A stretch of DNA of 64,000 nucleotides from Haloechinothrix sp033042135 (GTDB taxonomy: Bacteria > Actinomycetota > Actinomycetes > Mycobacteriales > Pseudonocardiaceae): positions 17,706 to 81,705 of the forward strand of contig NZ_WBXM01000015.1 in assembly GCF_033042135.1 (NCBI RefSeq), read 5' to 3'. Positions 42,670 to 52,063 of the stretch are shown here, piece by piece. The notes under the pieces are model-generated. The model saw only the letters and a program-made list of their open reading frames with translations, had not been told where the DNA came from and made no database searches. The position numbers and the translations under genes are program-made. The first letter of the stretch is position 1. Each line of letters starts with the position of its first letter.

Positions 42670-43578
42670 TCACGAGGCCACCTGGTCGAGGGCGCGATCG
42701 AGCAGATCACGGTCGCTGCCGTCGAGCCACACGATGCGCCGGTCCCGCCGGAACCAGGAGCGCTGCTTCCGCACGAACCGCCGCGTCGCCGCCGCGGTCG
42801 CGTTCGCCGCCGCCGCCATGTCCCCGTTGTCGTCCAACTGCTCCAGTACCTGCCGGTAACCGAGCGCGCGGGAAGCTGTCTTCCCTTCCCGCAATCCGCG
42901 CCGATCCAGCTCGCGCACCTCGTCGACGAGACCGGCCTCGAACATCCGCCGCACCCGCCGGTCCACCCGCTCGTCCAGCTCGTCCCGCTGGCGATCGATA
43001 CCGAGCATCACGGCGCCGTAGCGTGCCGGCCCTGGCTGTGGCAGCGTGGCCGAGAACGGCCGTCCGGTGATCTCGATGACCTCCAGCGCCCGCACCACGC
43101 GCCGTACGTTCGACGGCAGGATCGCGGCAGCGGCATCGGGATCGCGCTCGGCCAGCCGCGCGTGCATGGCCTCGGCGCCGATCTCGGCGGCTGTGCCCTC
43201 CAGCTGGGCCCGCACCTCCGGATCCGTACCGGGGAACCGCAGCTCATCCAGCACCGCCTGCACGTACAGGCCCGACCCGCCGCACAGCACGGGTACCGTC
43301 CCGGCAACCATGAGCTCTTCGAGGCGAGCGCGCGCATCGCGCTGGTAGGCCGCCACCGAGGCCGTCTCGGTCACCTCGAGTACGTCCAGCAGGTAGTGCT
43401 CCACCCCGCGACGCTCCGACACGGTGAGCTTGGCGGTACCGATGTCCATCCCCCGGTACAGCTGCATCGCGTCCGCGTTGATCACCGCACCGCCAAGTGC
43501 CGAGGCCAGCTCCACGGCCAGCTCGGACTTCCCGGTCGCGGTCGGCCCGACGATGGCGACAGGTCGCGGTTCGGTCAC
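42670..43578 (-). CDS. miaA: tRNA dimethylallyltransferase
   Basis: A 302-residue prenyltransferase adding an isopentenyl group to A37 of tRNAs reading UNN codons; MiaB later thiolates the product. VAIVGPTATGKSELAVELA is the P-loop, INADAMQLYRGMDIGTAK the substrate-binding signature, and KTASRALGYRQVLEQL a C-terminal family motif. The GTG at 43578 has GGGAG upstream and overlaps the previous stop (GTGA), implying coupling to the Rv2728c-like gene. miaB lies 3 kb upstream. Confidence 0.96.
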   Translation of the reverse strand: MTEPRPVAIVGPTATGKSELAVELASALGGAVINADAMQLYRGMDIGTAKLTVSERRGVEHYLLDVLEVTETASVAAYQRDARARLEELMVAGTVPVLCGGSGLYVQAVLDELRFPGTDPEVRAQLEGTAAEIGAEAMHARLAERDPDAAAAILPSNVRRVVRALEVIEITGRPFSATLPQPGPARYGAVMLGIDRQRDELDERVDRRVRRMFEAGLVDEVRELDRRGLREGKTASRALGYRQVLEQLDDNGDMAAAANATAAATRRFVRKQRSWFRRDRRIVWLDGSDRDLLDRALDQVAS

Positions 43579-44333
43579 ACTCGCTCCCAGGTAGCGACAT
43601 GGTAGCCCACCCCGAAGGGCGCGTCCGAGTACAACAGCGTGCCCCGCCACGTGCCGGTGGCCCCAGCAGTATCGTCGCGGCCCGGACCGGCCAGACCCGC
43701 CGCCACCTGCCACGGCACGCGCCCGGTCACGCCGAGCTCGGCCGCCTCGGCCTGGTCGATGGCCAGCAGCGTGGCCACGTCCACCGACCGAAGCGCCCCG
43801 GCGATCCGGTCGTCGAACCCGCGGGCGCGCGGATCGTGCCCGCCCGGTGCCCGCGAGCCGTGACACGTGGCCCCGTCGCCCACGACCAGCAATCCGGCCG
43901 TGTCGGCTCGCAGCCGCAGCCGGTCGCCGTAGGCGGCGCAGTCGGCCGCGCTCGTGGCCGCGCCGAGCAGCTCGACCCGCGCCGTCACCGCACCCGCACG
44001 CTCCCGCAGCCAGCCGGTCACCAGCACCGGCAGCGGCAGCTCGGTGCGCTGCCGCCGCTGGCCGGCCTGGGAATCCCGGCCCCCTCCAGCCAGTGCCACG
44101 GGCACATCGGCACCGTATCCGACGAACGTACCGACCTCCTCCGGCCCGTAGCGCGCCACCGCATCACCTGGTTCGTCGAGGCACCCCACTACGAACCAGT
44201 CGTCGGCTGCGGCCCGCAGCCACCGCACGGCGGCCACCGCCGCCTCCCGCACTGGCGCCGTTTCCCCGGTCGCCCCCGGGACCAACGCTGGCACCAGCAG
44301 TGGTGGGGAGGGGACGATGGCGACACGTGACAT
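43575..44333 (-). CDS. Class III extradiol dioxygenase-like protein (Rv2728c-like)
   Basis: A 252-residue protein related to class III extradiol dioxygenase B subunits (LigB fold) but without proven catalysis. MSRVAIVPSPPLLVPALVPG at the start and LLVVGDGATCHGSRAPGGHD, with the histidine and glycine turns, are visible. It occupies the position between miaA and the DUF349 gene in mycobacteria. The stop overlaps the miaA start by 4 bases. The ATG at 44333 is chosen; a frame with GTG at 44363 is possible. The substrate is unknown. Confidence 0.75.
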   Translation of the reverse strand: MSRVAIVPSPPLLVPALVPGATGETAPVREAAVAAVRWLRAAADDWFVVGCLDEPGDAVARYGPEEVGTFVGYGADVPVALAGGGRDSQAGQRRQRTELPLPVLVTGWLRERAGAVTARVELLGAATSAADCAAYGDRLRLRADTAGLLVVGDGATCHGSRAPGGHDPRARGFDDRIAGALRSVDVATLLAIDQAEAAELGVTGRVPWQVAAGLAGPGRDDTAGATGTWRGTLLYSDAPFGVGYHVATWERV

Positions 44334-44536
44334 CACGACCACCGAGGTTACCGGCCCCGTCACCGGTCACCGGAACGACTCGGTCCCGGGCACGGCGTGC
44401 CTCGAGTACCACACGTGGTCGCGACCTGTTTGAATGCGGGGAGAACCCTCGTGAATATGAGGCAGGCAACACGATCCGGCCCCGCTCGAGCGGGGCGCCC
44501 GCGAACGGCGGGCGGGTAGCCACGAAGGAGCCGGCG

Positions 44537-45877
44537 ATGGCCGAGAACATGGCCCACGACAAGCGAACCGAGCAGCACGACGCCCACGCACCGGCACCGC
44601 ACGAGGTCCTGCACGGGCGGATGAGCCTCGCGCATGCCGCTCCTCCCGTGCCGTACGCCGAGAACGACCCTTCCCGATGGGGCCGCATCGACCCTGAGGG
44701 CACCGTGTTCGTCTACACCGGCGACGGCGAGCGAGCGGTCGGGGTGTGGCAGGCCGGATCGTCGGCGGAAGGCCTGCTGCATTACGCGCGCCGGTTCGAC
44801 GATCTGCGCACCGAGGCTGAGCTGCTGGAGACCCGGCTGAACTCCAGGGCGAGCGACCCGAAGCAGGCCCTGTCCTCGGCCACCCAGCTCCGCGACAGGC
44901 TCGACGAGGCAGCGGTCGTCGGCGACATCGAGGCCCTGCGGGCGCGCCTCGATTACATCATCGGCCATGCCGAGCAGGCCCTCGAAGAGGTCAAGCGGGA
45001 ACGCGAGCAGGCCAGGGCCGCCGCGGTCGAGAAGAAGACCGCGCTGGTCACCGAGGCTGAGGAGATCGCGGAGTCCTCCACGCAGTGGAAGGCCGCCGGT
45101 GACCGGCTGCGCGCCATCGCCGAGGAATGGAAGGCGGTCAAGGGAGTCGACCGCAAGACCGATGAGGCGCTCTGGAAACGGTTCGCCAGGGCACGGGACG
45201 CGTTCAGCCGCCGCAGGGGCGCGCACTTCGCGGAGCTGGACAAGCAACGTGCGGCCGCGCGTGAGCGCAAGGAGGAGCTGGCCACCGAGGCCGAATCGCT
45301 GGCCGACTCGCAGGACTGGGGTGCGACAGCGGCACGCTACAAGCAGCTCATGGCCGAGTGGAAGGCGGCGGGGAAGGCTCCAAGGGAGGCCGACGAGGCC
45401 CTCTGGCAACGCTTCAAGGCGGCCCAGGACACCTTCTTCGCGCGCCGTTCGGAGGCGTACTCACAGCGGGACGCCGAGTACGCAGAGAACGCCAGGCGCA
45501 AGGAGGAGCTGCTCGCCGAGGCCGAACGGGTCGATCCGGAGCAAGACCTGGAATCGGCCAAGGCAGCGCTGCGCACGCTGCAACAACGCTGGGACGAGAT
45601 CGGTAAGGTGCCGAGAGAGCGCATGCGGGAGCTCGACAACCGGTTCAAGGGCGTGCAGGACCGCATCCGCGCGGCCGAGAACAGCCGGTGGCGCGCCACC
45701 GACCCGGAGGCCCATGCCCGCGCCGAACAGTTCCGGGAACGAGTACAGCAGTTCGAGGAGCAGGCGGCCAAGGCCCGGGCGGCGGGCGACGACAAGCGGG
45801 CTCGCGAGGCCGAGCGGCAGGCGGCTCAGTGGCGCGAGTGGCTGGAAGCCGCCGAACGAGCCGTGGCCGACCGGTAG
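44537..45877 (+). CDS. DUF349 repeat protein
   Basis: A 446-residue cytoplasmic protein rich in Glu, Lys, Arg and Ala. It contains repeated DUF349 units, each with a WKA or RW-type motif: AIAEEWKAVKGVDRKTDE, LMAEWKAAGKAPREADE and LQQRWDEIGKVPRERMRE. Long coiled-coil helices connect them (KREREQARAAAVEKKTALV). It corresponds to Rv2731. No role is established for the family. AAGGAG precedes the ATG at 44537; the frame continues far upstream but is antisense to the Rv2728c-like gene. Confidence 0.88.
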   Translation: MAENMAHDKRTEQHDAHAPAPHEVLHGRMSLAHAAPPVPYAENDPSRWGRIDPEGTVFVYTGDGERAVGVWQAGSSAEGLLHYARRFDDLRTEAELLETRLNSRASDPKQALSSATQLRDRLDEAAVVGDIEALRARLDYIIGHAEQALEEVKREREQARAAAVEKKTALVTEAEEIAESSTQWKAAGDRLRAIAEEWKAVKGVDRKTDEALWKRFARARDAFSRRRGAHFAELDKQRAAARERKEELATEAESLADSQDWGATAARYKQLMAEWKAAGKAPREADEALWQRFKAAQDTFFARRSEAYSQRDAEYAENARRKEELLAEAERVDPEQDLESAKAALRTLQQRWDEIGKVPRERMRELDNRFKGVQDRIRAAENSRWRATDPEAHARAEQFRERVQQFEEQAAKARAAGDDKRAREAERQAAQWREWLEAAERAVADR

Positions 45878-45897
45878 GCGGGGTGGCGGGCCGCAAC

Positions 45898-45914
45898 CCG
45901 GAGGAGCCCTCCGG
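45898..45914. terminator. Terminator after the DUF349 gene
   Basis: CCGGAGG-AGC-CCTCCGG is a 7-base stem with a triloop, 20 bases past the DUF349 stop and 12 bases before the end of the convergent membrane-protein gene. An 11-base inverted repeat (GGGTGGCGGGC at 45881, GCCCGCCACCC at 45938) brackets it, giving an outer stem. Confidence 0.6.
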
Positions 45915-45925
45915 TCGGTCACCCG

Positions 45926-46417
45926 CTAACGGCGGGAGCCCGCCACCCGCATCCAGTTGATCCCCAGCACAACACCTGTGATCATCGCGATCACCATGCC
46001 GATGCCGGGGCCCTCCCCTGCCACGCCGGGGGTAGCGGTGGCCTGCTGCGACCAGATGCCGAGCAGGCCGCTCACGAAGGTCAACCAGCCGCCGATGGCG
46101 CATACCCACGCCATCCACCAGAGGCGGGTGACCAGCGTCAACGTCGAGCCGATGATGCCGAAGGCGAACACCGTCGTCGCGAACAACCGGGGAACGATGC
46201 CGACCTCCCCGGCGAGCACCTGCCAGCCAAGGTGCCCCTCCACCCAGGGCAGCAGCATCGCGATGATCAGGATGAACACCAGCACCGCGATGCCGAAACC
46301 GCGCCTGCCGAACTCCACCGTGCGCGCGGCCCTGCGCTCGACCTCGTCGATCTCCTCGCGCAGCTCGACGACGTCGTCGCGATTGTTGTCCCGTGGTTCA
46401 TTCAGCATGTCGAGCAC
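45926..46417 (-). CDS. Conserved actinobacterial membrane protein (Rv2732c-like)
   Basis: A 163-residue protein with an acidic N-terminal helix (DDVVELREEIDEVERRAART) and four hydrophobic segments (FGIAVLVFILIIAMLLPWVE; RLFATTVFAFGIIGSTLTLV; WMAWVCAIGGWLTFVSGLLG; GMVIAMITGVVLGINWMRVA). It has no known function. The GTG at 46417 or ATG at 46408 lies inside the miaB 3' end, so it is translated from the miaB transcript by coupling. The same pair (Rv2732c, Rv2733c) occurs in mycobacteria. Confidence 0.8.
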   Translation of the reverse strand: MLDMLNEPRDNNRDDVVELREEIDEVERRAARTVEFGRRGFGIAVLVFILIIAMLLPWVEGHLGWQVLAGEVGIVPRLFATTVFAFGIIGSTLTLVTRLWWMAWVCAIGGWLTFVSGLLGIWSQQATATPGVAGEGPGIGMVIAMITGVVLGINWMRVAGSRR

Positions 46418-47913
46418 CCACCCGAGGTAGCCGCCGGTTGTTGTTGAGGTGCCCCCATCGTGGGCAGGCCGAGGCTGACTCCGCCGCCTGCGATCCCGTC
46501 GGTGCGCGGGCGCTGTCCCGCCGCTGAGTTGTCACCCGCGCGAGTCAGTCGGTGTGCCACAACCGGACCGTCGGCGACGAGGTGATGCGGGGCCGCGTAG
46601 GTGATCACCGTCTCCACCATGTCCCCTGGCCGCACCGAACCGTCCACCGCATCGCCTTCCGGCGTGAAGTGCACCAACCGCCCGTCGCGGGCACGCCCGC
46701 TCATCCGGTGCGTCTCGCTGTCCTTGCGGCCTTCCCCGGCGGCCACCAGCAGCTCGACACGCGAGCCGACCAGCGTGGTGTTCTCCTTCCACGCGATGTC
46801 GTCCTGCAACCGCACCAGGCGGTCATAACGCTCCTGCACGACTTCCTTGGGAAGTTGCCCGTCCATCTCCGCCGCCGGAGTGCCCGGCCGCGGGGAGTAC
46901 TGGAAGGTGAACGCGCCGGAGAACCGAGCCTGGCGCACCACCTCGAGCGTTTCCTGGAAGTCCTCCTCGGTCTCCCCGGGAAACCCGACAATGATGTCGG
47001 TGGTGATCGCCGCGTCCGGGATGGCTTCGCGGACTTTGTCCAGGATCGACAGGAACCGGCTCGACCGGTACGAGCGCCGCATCGCCTTCAGTACCCGGTC
47101 CGAGCCCGACTGCAACGGCATGTGCAGCTGCGGGCAGACATTGGGGGTGTCGGCCATGGCTTCGATGACGTCGTCGGTGAACGCCGCCGGGTGTGGCGAG
47201 GTAAACCGCACCCGTTCCAGGCCATCGATCTCGCCGCAGGCACGCAGCAGCTTGCCGAAGGCGTAGCGATCGCCGAACTCCACGCCGTAGGTGTTGACAT
47301 TCTGACCGAGCAGTGTCACCTCGAGGACGCCTTCGGCCACTAACGCCTCCACCTCGGCCAGCACCTCGCCAGGCCGCCGGTCGCGTTCCTTGCCGCGCAG
47401 CGACGGAACGATACAGAACGTACACGTGTTGTTACACCCCACCGAGATCGAGACCCAACCCGAGTAGGCCGACTCCCGCCGTGCGGGCAGCGTCGACGGG
47501 AAGGTCTCCAGCGCCTCGAGGATCTCCACCTCGGCTTTCTTGTTGTGCCGCGCGCGCTCGAGCAAGGTGGGCAACGAGCCGATATTGTGCGTGCCGAAGA
47601 CGACGTCCACCCACGGTGCTCGCCTGACGATCTCGCCACGGTCCTTCTGCGCGAGGCAGCCACCCACCGCGATCTGCATGTCCGGGTTGGCCTTCTTCGC
47701 GCCCCGCAGGTGCCCAAGATTGCCGTACAGCTTGTTGTCGGCGTTCTCCCGCACAGCGCAGGTGTTGAACACCACGACGTCGGGCTGCTCGTCACCGGCG
47801 GGAACGTAACCGGCCGCTTCGAGCTGCCCGGCCAGACGTTCGGTGTCGTGCACGTTCATCTGGCAGCCGAAAGTGCGGATCTGGAATCTTTTGCGACCGT
47901 CTCCGGTAGGCAT
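46402..47913 (-). CDS. miaB: tRNA-2-methylthio-N6-dimethylallyladenosine synthase
   Basis: A 503-residue radical-SAM methylthiotransferase that converts i6A37 to ms2i6A37 in tRNA. The auxiliary cluster cysteines are in IRTFGCQMNVHDTERL, VVVFNTCAVRENADNK and AVGGCLAQKDRG; the radical-SAM cluster is SVGCNNTCTFCIVPSLRG. A TRAM domain follows (GSRVELLVAAGEGRKDSE). It acts after MiaA, encoded 3 kb downstream. The ATG at 47913 has GGGAGT immediately upstream. The C-terminus ends in a short Gly/Gln/Cys-rich tail. Confidence 0.96.
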   Translation of the reverse strand: MPTGDGRKRFQIRTFGCQMNVHDTERLAGQLEAAGYVPAGDEQPDVVVFNTCAVRENADNKLYGNLGHLRGAKKANPDMQIAVGGCLAQKDRGEIVRRAPWVDVVFGTHNIGSLPTLLERARHNKKAEVEILEALETFPSTLPARRESAYSGWVSISVGCNNTCTFCIVPSLRGKERDRRPGEVLAEVEALVAEGVLEVTLLGQNVNTYGVEFGDRYAFGKLLRACGEIDGLERVRFTSPHPAAFTDDVIEAMADTPNVCPQLHMPLQSGSDRVLKAMRRSYRSSRFLSILDKVREAIPDAAITTDIIVGFPGETEEDFQETLEVVRQARFSGAFTFQYSPRPGTPAAEMDGQLPKEVVQERYDRLVRLQDDIAWKENTTLVGSRVELLVAAGEGRKDSETHRMSGRARDGRLVHFTPEGDAVDGSVRPGDMVETVITYAAPHHLVADGPVVAHRLTRAGDNSAAGQRPRTDGIAGGGVSLGLPTMGAPQQQPAATSGGCSTC

Positions 47914-48097
47914 ACTCCCAGGGTAGACCTACCGGCGGTAGTCGCGGACCACCGGTTCACCCGCACCACCTGCCCGCCACGTGCACCCCCGGTCCCGCGT
48001 GGTCTACGCTGCCCGCAACGAGCTGCCCGGCCGGATCAGCGCGCCAACCCTGGCCGCCCCGGCCGCCGAGCCCAACGACACCGGACGAGGTGACACC

Positions 48098-49348
48098 GTG
48101 GTCGCACATTCCGCGACGCTGGAAATCGACGAGCGGGTGCGTGCCCGGCGGGCGGCTGGGCAACCCGTCGTGCACCTGGGCTTCGGTGAGGCAGGGCTGC
48201 CGGTGCTCCCCTCGGTGCGGGAGGTACTCGCCGGTGCGGCGGACCGCAACGCCTACGGCGCCGTCGCGGGCTCGGTCCCGGCGCGGGAAGCCGCCGCAGG
48301 CTACTTCACCCGTCGCGACCTCGCCACCGATCCCGACCAGGTGATCTACGCCCCGGGCAGCAAGGCGTTGCTGTTCGCGCTGCTCGCGGTACTGGATGGC
48401 GACGTCGTGCTGCCGCAGCCCTGCTGGGTGAGCTACGCGGCGCAGGCCGCCCTCGCGGGCAGGGGCGTCATCCCGGTGCCGATCCCGGACGAGGCAGGGG
48501 GGATTCCCGACCCAGGCAGGATGGAGCACGCGTTGCGCGCCGCCCGCGCCGAGGGTCGTGTGCCCGCGGCGGTGATCCTGACCCTGCCCGACAACCCCAC
48601 TGGCACGCTCGCCCCTGCGGAGCTGGTGGACGAGGTCTGCGCGCTGGCCGAACGCGAGGACCTGCTCATCATCAGCGACGAGATCTACCGCGATCTCGCC
48701 TTCCAGCAAGGGGACTTCCACGGTCCCGCCACCGTCGTGGCCGAGCGCACCGTGATCACCACCGGCCTGTCGAAGGCCACCGCGCTCGGCGGGTACCGCG
48801 TGGGGCTCGCCCGGCTACCCGCGGGCGCGAGGGGCATGACATTGCGCACCGAACTCGTGGGTGTCGCCAGCGAGCTCTGGTCGAGCCTCGCGGCGCCGAT
48901 GCAGGAGGTCGCCCGCCACGTCTACGGGGAACCGGACGACGTGGTCGACTACGTTGGCCGCTGCAGGCGGTTGCACGCCACGGTGAGCAAGGCCGTACAC
49001 CGGGTGTTCATCTCGGCGGGTACCCGGTGCCTCGAACCTGCCGGGGGTTTCTACCTGTACCCCGACTTCGCGCCGCTGCGAGGTCGGCTGGGCGGCACCG
49101 GGGTGGCAGGCGGCGCCGACCTGGCCGAGCTGCTACTCACCAGGCACGGCGTGGGTGTCCTGCCCGGCGAGGCGTTCGGCGACGATCCGCGTGCGCTGCG
49201 GGTTCGCGTGGCGACCAGCCTGCTCTACGGTGAGACCGAGGATCAGCGCTGGCAGAGCCTGAACAGCGAGGACCCGCTGTCGTTACCGTGGGTCGCCGAA
49301 CCGCTGGACCGGTTGCGTCAGGCGCTGGCGGAGCTCGGCAAGCGCTGA
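48098..49348 (+). CDS. Fold-type I pyridoxal-phosphate aminotransferase
   Basis: A 416-residue class I/II aminotransferase. GSKALLFALLAVLDGDVVLP, ILTLPDNPTGTLAPAEL and DEIYRDLAF are core motifs, the cofactor lysine is in TTGLSKATALGGYRVG, and the final arginine is in RVRVATSLLYGE. The substrate is not clear; aspartate, kynurenine or alanine-type enzymes share these motifs. The GTG at 48098 has GAGGTG at 5-base spacing. It converges on, and overlaps by 31 bases, the TRAP permease gene, which may limit coexpression. It begins the block absent from this position in M. tuberculosis. Confidence 0.88.
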   Translation: MVAHSATLEIDERVRARRAAGQPVVHLGFGEAGLPVLPSVREVLAGAADRNAYGAVAGSVPAREAAAGYFTRRDLATDPDQVIYAPGSKALLFALLAVLDGDVVLPQPCWVSYAAQAALAGRGVIPVPIPDEAGGIPDPGRMEHALRAARAEGRVPAAVILTLPDNPTGTLAPAELVDEVCALAEREDLLIISDEIYRDLAFQQGDFHGPATVVAERTVITTGLSKATALGGYRVGLARLPAGARGMTLRTELVGVASELWSSLAAPMQEVARHVYGEPDDVVDYVGRCRRLHATVSKAVHRVFISAGTRCLEPAGGFYLYPDFAPLRGRLGGTGVAGGADLAELLLTRHGVGVLPGEAFGDDPRALRVRVATSLLYGETEDQRWQSLNSEDPLSLPWVAEPLDRLRQALAELGKR

Positions 49349-52026
49349 GCGGCACGCCGTGCCGCCACGTAGTGCCAGCCGATCAACACCACCGCCACCG
49401 CGAGGCCGGTCGCGTCGGTGAGCCAGCCGTACTGCAGCAGCAGCACCCCCGCCACCGCCAGGATCGCCCGCTCCGCCCAGTTGGCCCTGCGGCCGATGTA
49501 GCCGACCACGGCCATGCCGATCACGCTGGCTCCTGCCGCGCCGCTGGCCGCGGCCAGCGTGCCCGACGCCCAGGTGACCCCTTGGAGCAGCAGCTCGGGG
49601 TTGAGGACGAACATGAACGGCACCACGAACCCGGACACCGCGATCCGCACGGCGTGCGCCCCGGTACGGATGGGATCCCCGCCGGAGATACCGGAAGCGG
49701 CGTAGGCTGCGAGACAGACGGGGGGCGTGATGTCGGCCATGACGCCGAAGTAGTAGACGAACATGTGCGCCATCAGCAGCATCGCCACCGTCGGCGCCTC
49801 CACACCCTGCTCGGTTTGCAGGATCAGCAGCAGCGCTGGTGCGGCCAGCGTCGCCGTGACGACGTAGTTCGCCGTGGTGGGTAGCCCGATTCCCAGGATC
49901 AGACAGGCGAGCATGGACAGCAGCATCACCGGTAGCAAGTAACCCTGGCCGAGGGAGACGAGGCCGGCGGCCAGCTCGTGCCCGAGGCCGGTCAGCGTGA
50001 TGACGCCCGCGATCATCCCGGCCGCGGCACAGGCCACGATGATCGGCAGCGCGATTCGCGTGGCATCCACGAGCCCCTCGACGAGGGTGTTCAGCGAGAG
50101 CTTGTCGTCCGACTCGCTACGCCACCGGCCGAACAGCACCGTCACCGGTACGGCCAGCAGCGCGATCCCGGCGGAGCCGAGCGCTATGGTGAACGCGCGA
50201 CCCAGATCCGGAGCCAACCAGGCGAGCGCCTCGGTGAACAGCCGCAGAGCGAGGAACGCCACCAGGAACGGCACGATCATCCGCCCCGCCCTGCCGAGGT
50301 TGGCCTTGACCGATCCGGATACCGCGGGGTCCTCGGAGTCCTTGCCGAGCAGCCGTAGCGCACTCTGACCGAGCACCGCCACCACGGTGCCGAGCACCAC
50401 CGAAACCAGTACCGCGCGGGCGAGCAGCGATAGGTCCGGGGCGTGGATCGCCAGCAGGTCGTCCATCAACCGGGCGACGACGGCCAGCACCCCGATCGCG
50501 CCGAGGATGAGCACCGCACCCACGAGTCGTCCCCACCCATTGCCGGTGATCCACGCTGCGCCGCGCCGCGCAGGGCCGCAGCGCCGCACCCGCGGCACCA
50601 GCGCCACGGCGGGGGCCAGCAGCTGGACGACTACATTGATCCCGACGGCGATACCGATCGCGCCCATCGCCGCGAAACCAGCCGAGAACCCCATGGACAG
50701 CAGCACGAAGATCGCCACGATCGGCACGAACAGGTAACCGCGGGTGGCCATCAGCGCGCGCACGCCTGGCAGGATTCGCTTCGGTATGCCGGTGATACCG
50801 AAACGTTTCGAATCGAAGTGGATGACCACGAACTGGCCGACGAAGAACAGGATGGCGGGCACGATCGCCGCGATAATGATCTCGAAGTACGGCACGCCGG
50901 TGATCTCGACCATGATGAACGCCGCGGCACCCATGATCGGCGGAGCGATCTGGCCGCCCGTGGAGGACGCCGCCTCCACTGCGCCCGCGTACTCCCTGCG
51001 ATAACCGGACTTGCGCATCATCGGGATGGTGAACGCGCCGTTGCTGACCGTGTTGGCCACCGAGCTTCCGGTGATCGTTCCCGAGAAGGCACTGGTCACC
51101 ACACCGACCTTGGCTGTGCCTCCGGTCGCCCATCCGGTGCTGCCCAGCGCAAGATCGGTGAAGAACCGCTCCATCCCGGTGCGCCGGAGCATGGCGGCGA
51201 AGACCAGGAACAGGAAGATCACCGTGGCCGACACCCAGATGGGGATGCCGAACACCGCCTCGGTGGTGAAGTAGGAGTTGGTGACGATCCGATCCACGCT
51301 GTAGCCGCTGTGCTGCAGGAACCCGGGAAGCGCCGGGCCGTAGTAGGCGTACAGCAACATCAGCGAGGCGAGGATGACCAGCGCGCTACCGAGCGCGCGG
51401 TGTGCGGCCACCAGCACCAGCAGGATGCCCACTGTGCCGATCGCCACGCGGGTGTCGTCCAGCCGCACTCCCGCGCGGACGATCTCCTCGTAGTTGACGA
51501 AGACATACAGCCCGCAGAACAGGGCGAGCGCGGACAACCCGATGTCGGCCGCAGGCACGCCGAGCACCGTCAAGGGCAGGTAGCGCGAGGCCTGCACGAG
51601 CAGCAACACCCCGAAGGCGGGAAGCACCACGTACCACTCCGCGATCCCGGCCAGCGCCAGGTACGGCAGCGCCGCGACACCCAGCGCGGTGAGACCGATC
51701 CCGACCCAGCGTTGCCACGGCTTGGTACGGGGCTTGGCTGGGAACAGCAGGAACACCAGGCACATCCCCAGCGCAAGGTGGAACGCGCCCTGCTGGTGCA
51801 TCGGCAGGGACGCCGCGACAACTGGTGAGGTGTAGATGTGGAAGACGGCCAACGTCAGCGCGGCCACGAAGACCGCCCACTTCCAGAACCAGCGAAGCTC
51901 GGTGCGGGAGCCGGGACGCGGCGTGTCGCTGACGCTGTGTTCCTCCAGCCGCTCGATGTCCTCCTCGACCAGGGGCGGCTCCCCTGCCTCCCCGCGCCGT
52001 CGCTCCCGATCCGATTCTGTCGCCAT
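49318..52026 (-). CDS. TRAP transporter permease, fused small and large membrane subunits
   Basis: A 902-residue permease with more than 15 predicted helices, the 4TM/12TM fusion typical of TAXI-TRAP systems. The cytoplasmic N-terminus (~45 residues) is charged. GTITGSSVANTVSNGAFTIP and SSTGGQIAPPIMGAAAFIMV are DctM-domain signatures, as is ILGIGLPTTANYVVTATLAA. It would import a carboxylate using a sodium or proton gradient. GAGGGA precedes the ATG at 52026. The upstream genes encode DUF1850 and the TAXI binding protein; a single transcript is likely. The last 31 bases overlap the aminotransferase gene. Confidence 0.93.
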   Translation of the reverse strand: MATESDRERRRGEAGEPPLVEEDIERLEEHSVSDTPRPGSRTELRWFWKWAVFVAALTLAVFHIYTSPVVAASLPMHQQGAFHLALGMCLVFLLFPAKPRTKPWQRWVGIGLTALGVAALPYLALAGIAEWYVVLPAFGVLLLVQASRYLPLTVLGVPAADIGLSALALFCGLYVFVNYEEIVRAGVRLDDTRVAIGTVGILLVLVAAHRALGSALVILASLMLLYAYYGPALPGFLQHSGYSVDRIVTNSYFTTEAVFGIPIWVSATVIFLFLVFAAMLRRTGMERFFTDLALGSTGWATGGTAKVGVVTSAFSGTITGSSVANTVSNGAFTIPMMRKSGYRREYAGAVEAASSTGGQIAPPIMGAAAFIMVEITGVPYFEIIIAAIVPAILFFVGQFVVIHFDSKRFGITGIPKRILPGVRALMATRGYLFVPIVAIFVLLSMGFSAGFAAMGAIGIAVGINVVVQLLAPAVALVPRVRRCGPARRGAAWITGNGWGRLVGAVLILGAIGVLAVVARLMDDLLAIHAPDLSLLARAVLVSVVLGTVVAVLGQSALRLLGKDSEDPAVSGSVKANLGRAGRMIVPFLVAFLALRLFTEALAWLAPDLGRAFTIALGSAGIALLAVPVTVLFGRWRSESDDKLSLNTLVEGLVDATRIALPIIVACAAAGMIAGVITLTGLGHELAAGLVSLGQGYLLPVMLLSMLACLILGIGLPTTANYVVTATLAAPALLLILQTEQGVEAPTVAMLLMAHMFVYYFGVMADITPPVCLAAYAASGISGGDPIRTGAHAVRIAVSGFVVPFMFVLNPELLLQGVTWASGTLAAASGAAGASVIGMAVVGYIGRRANWAERAILAVAGVLLLQYGWLTDATGLAVAVVLIGWHYVAARRAAQRLPSSASA

Positions 52027-52063
52027 CGGTTGGTTCCCTCGCAGTCCCTGACCCCTGGTCGAC

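Noticed and set aside
44537..45877. Much longer frame for the DUF349 gene beginning near 43847
   Set aside because: The upstream part is proline/arginine-rich, antisense to the Rv2728c-like gene; the ATG at 44537 has a good ribosome site.
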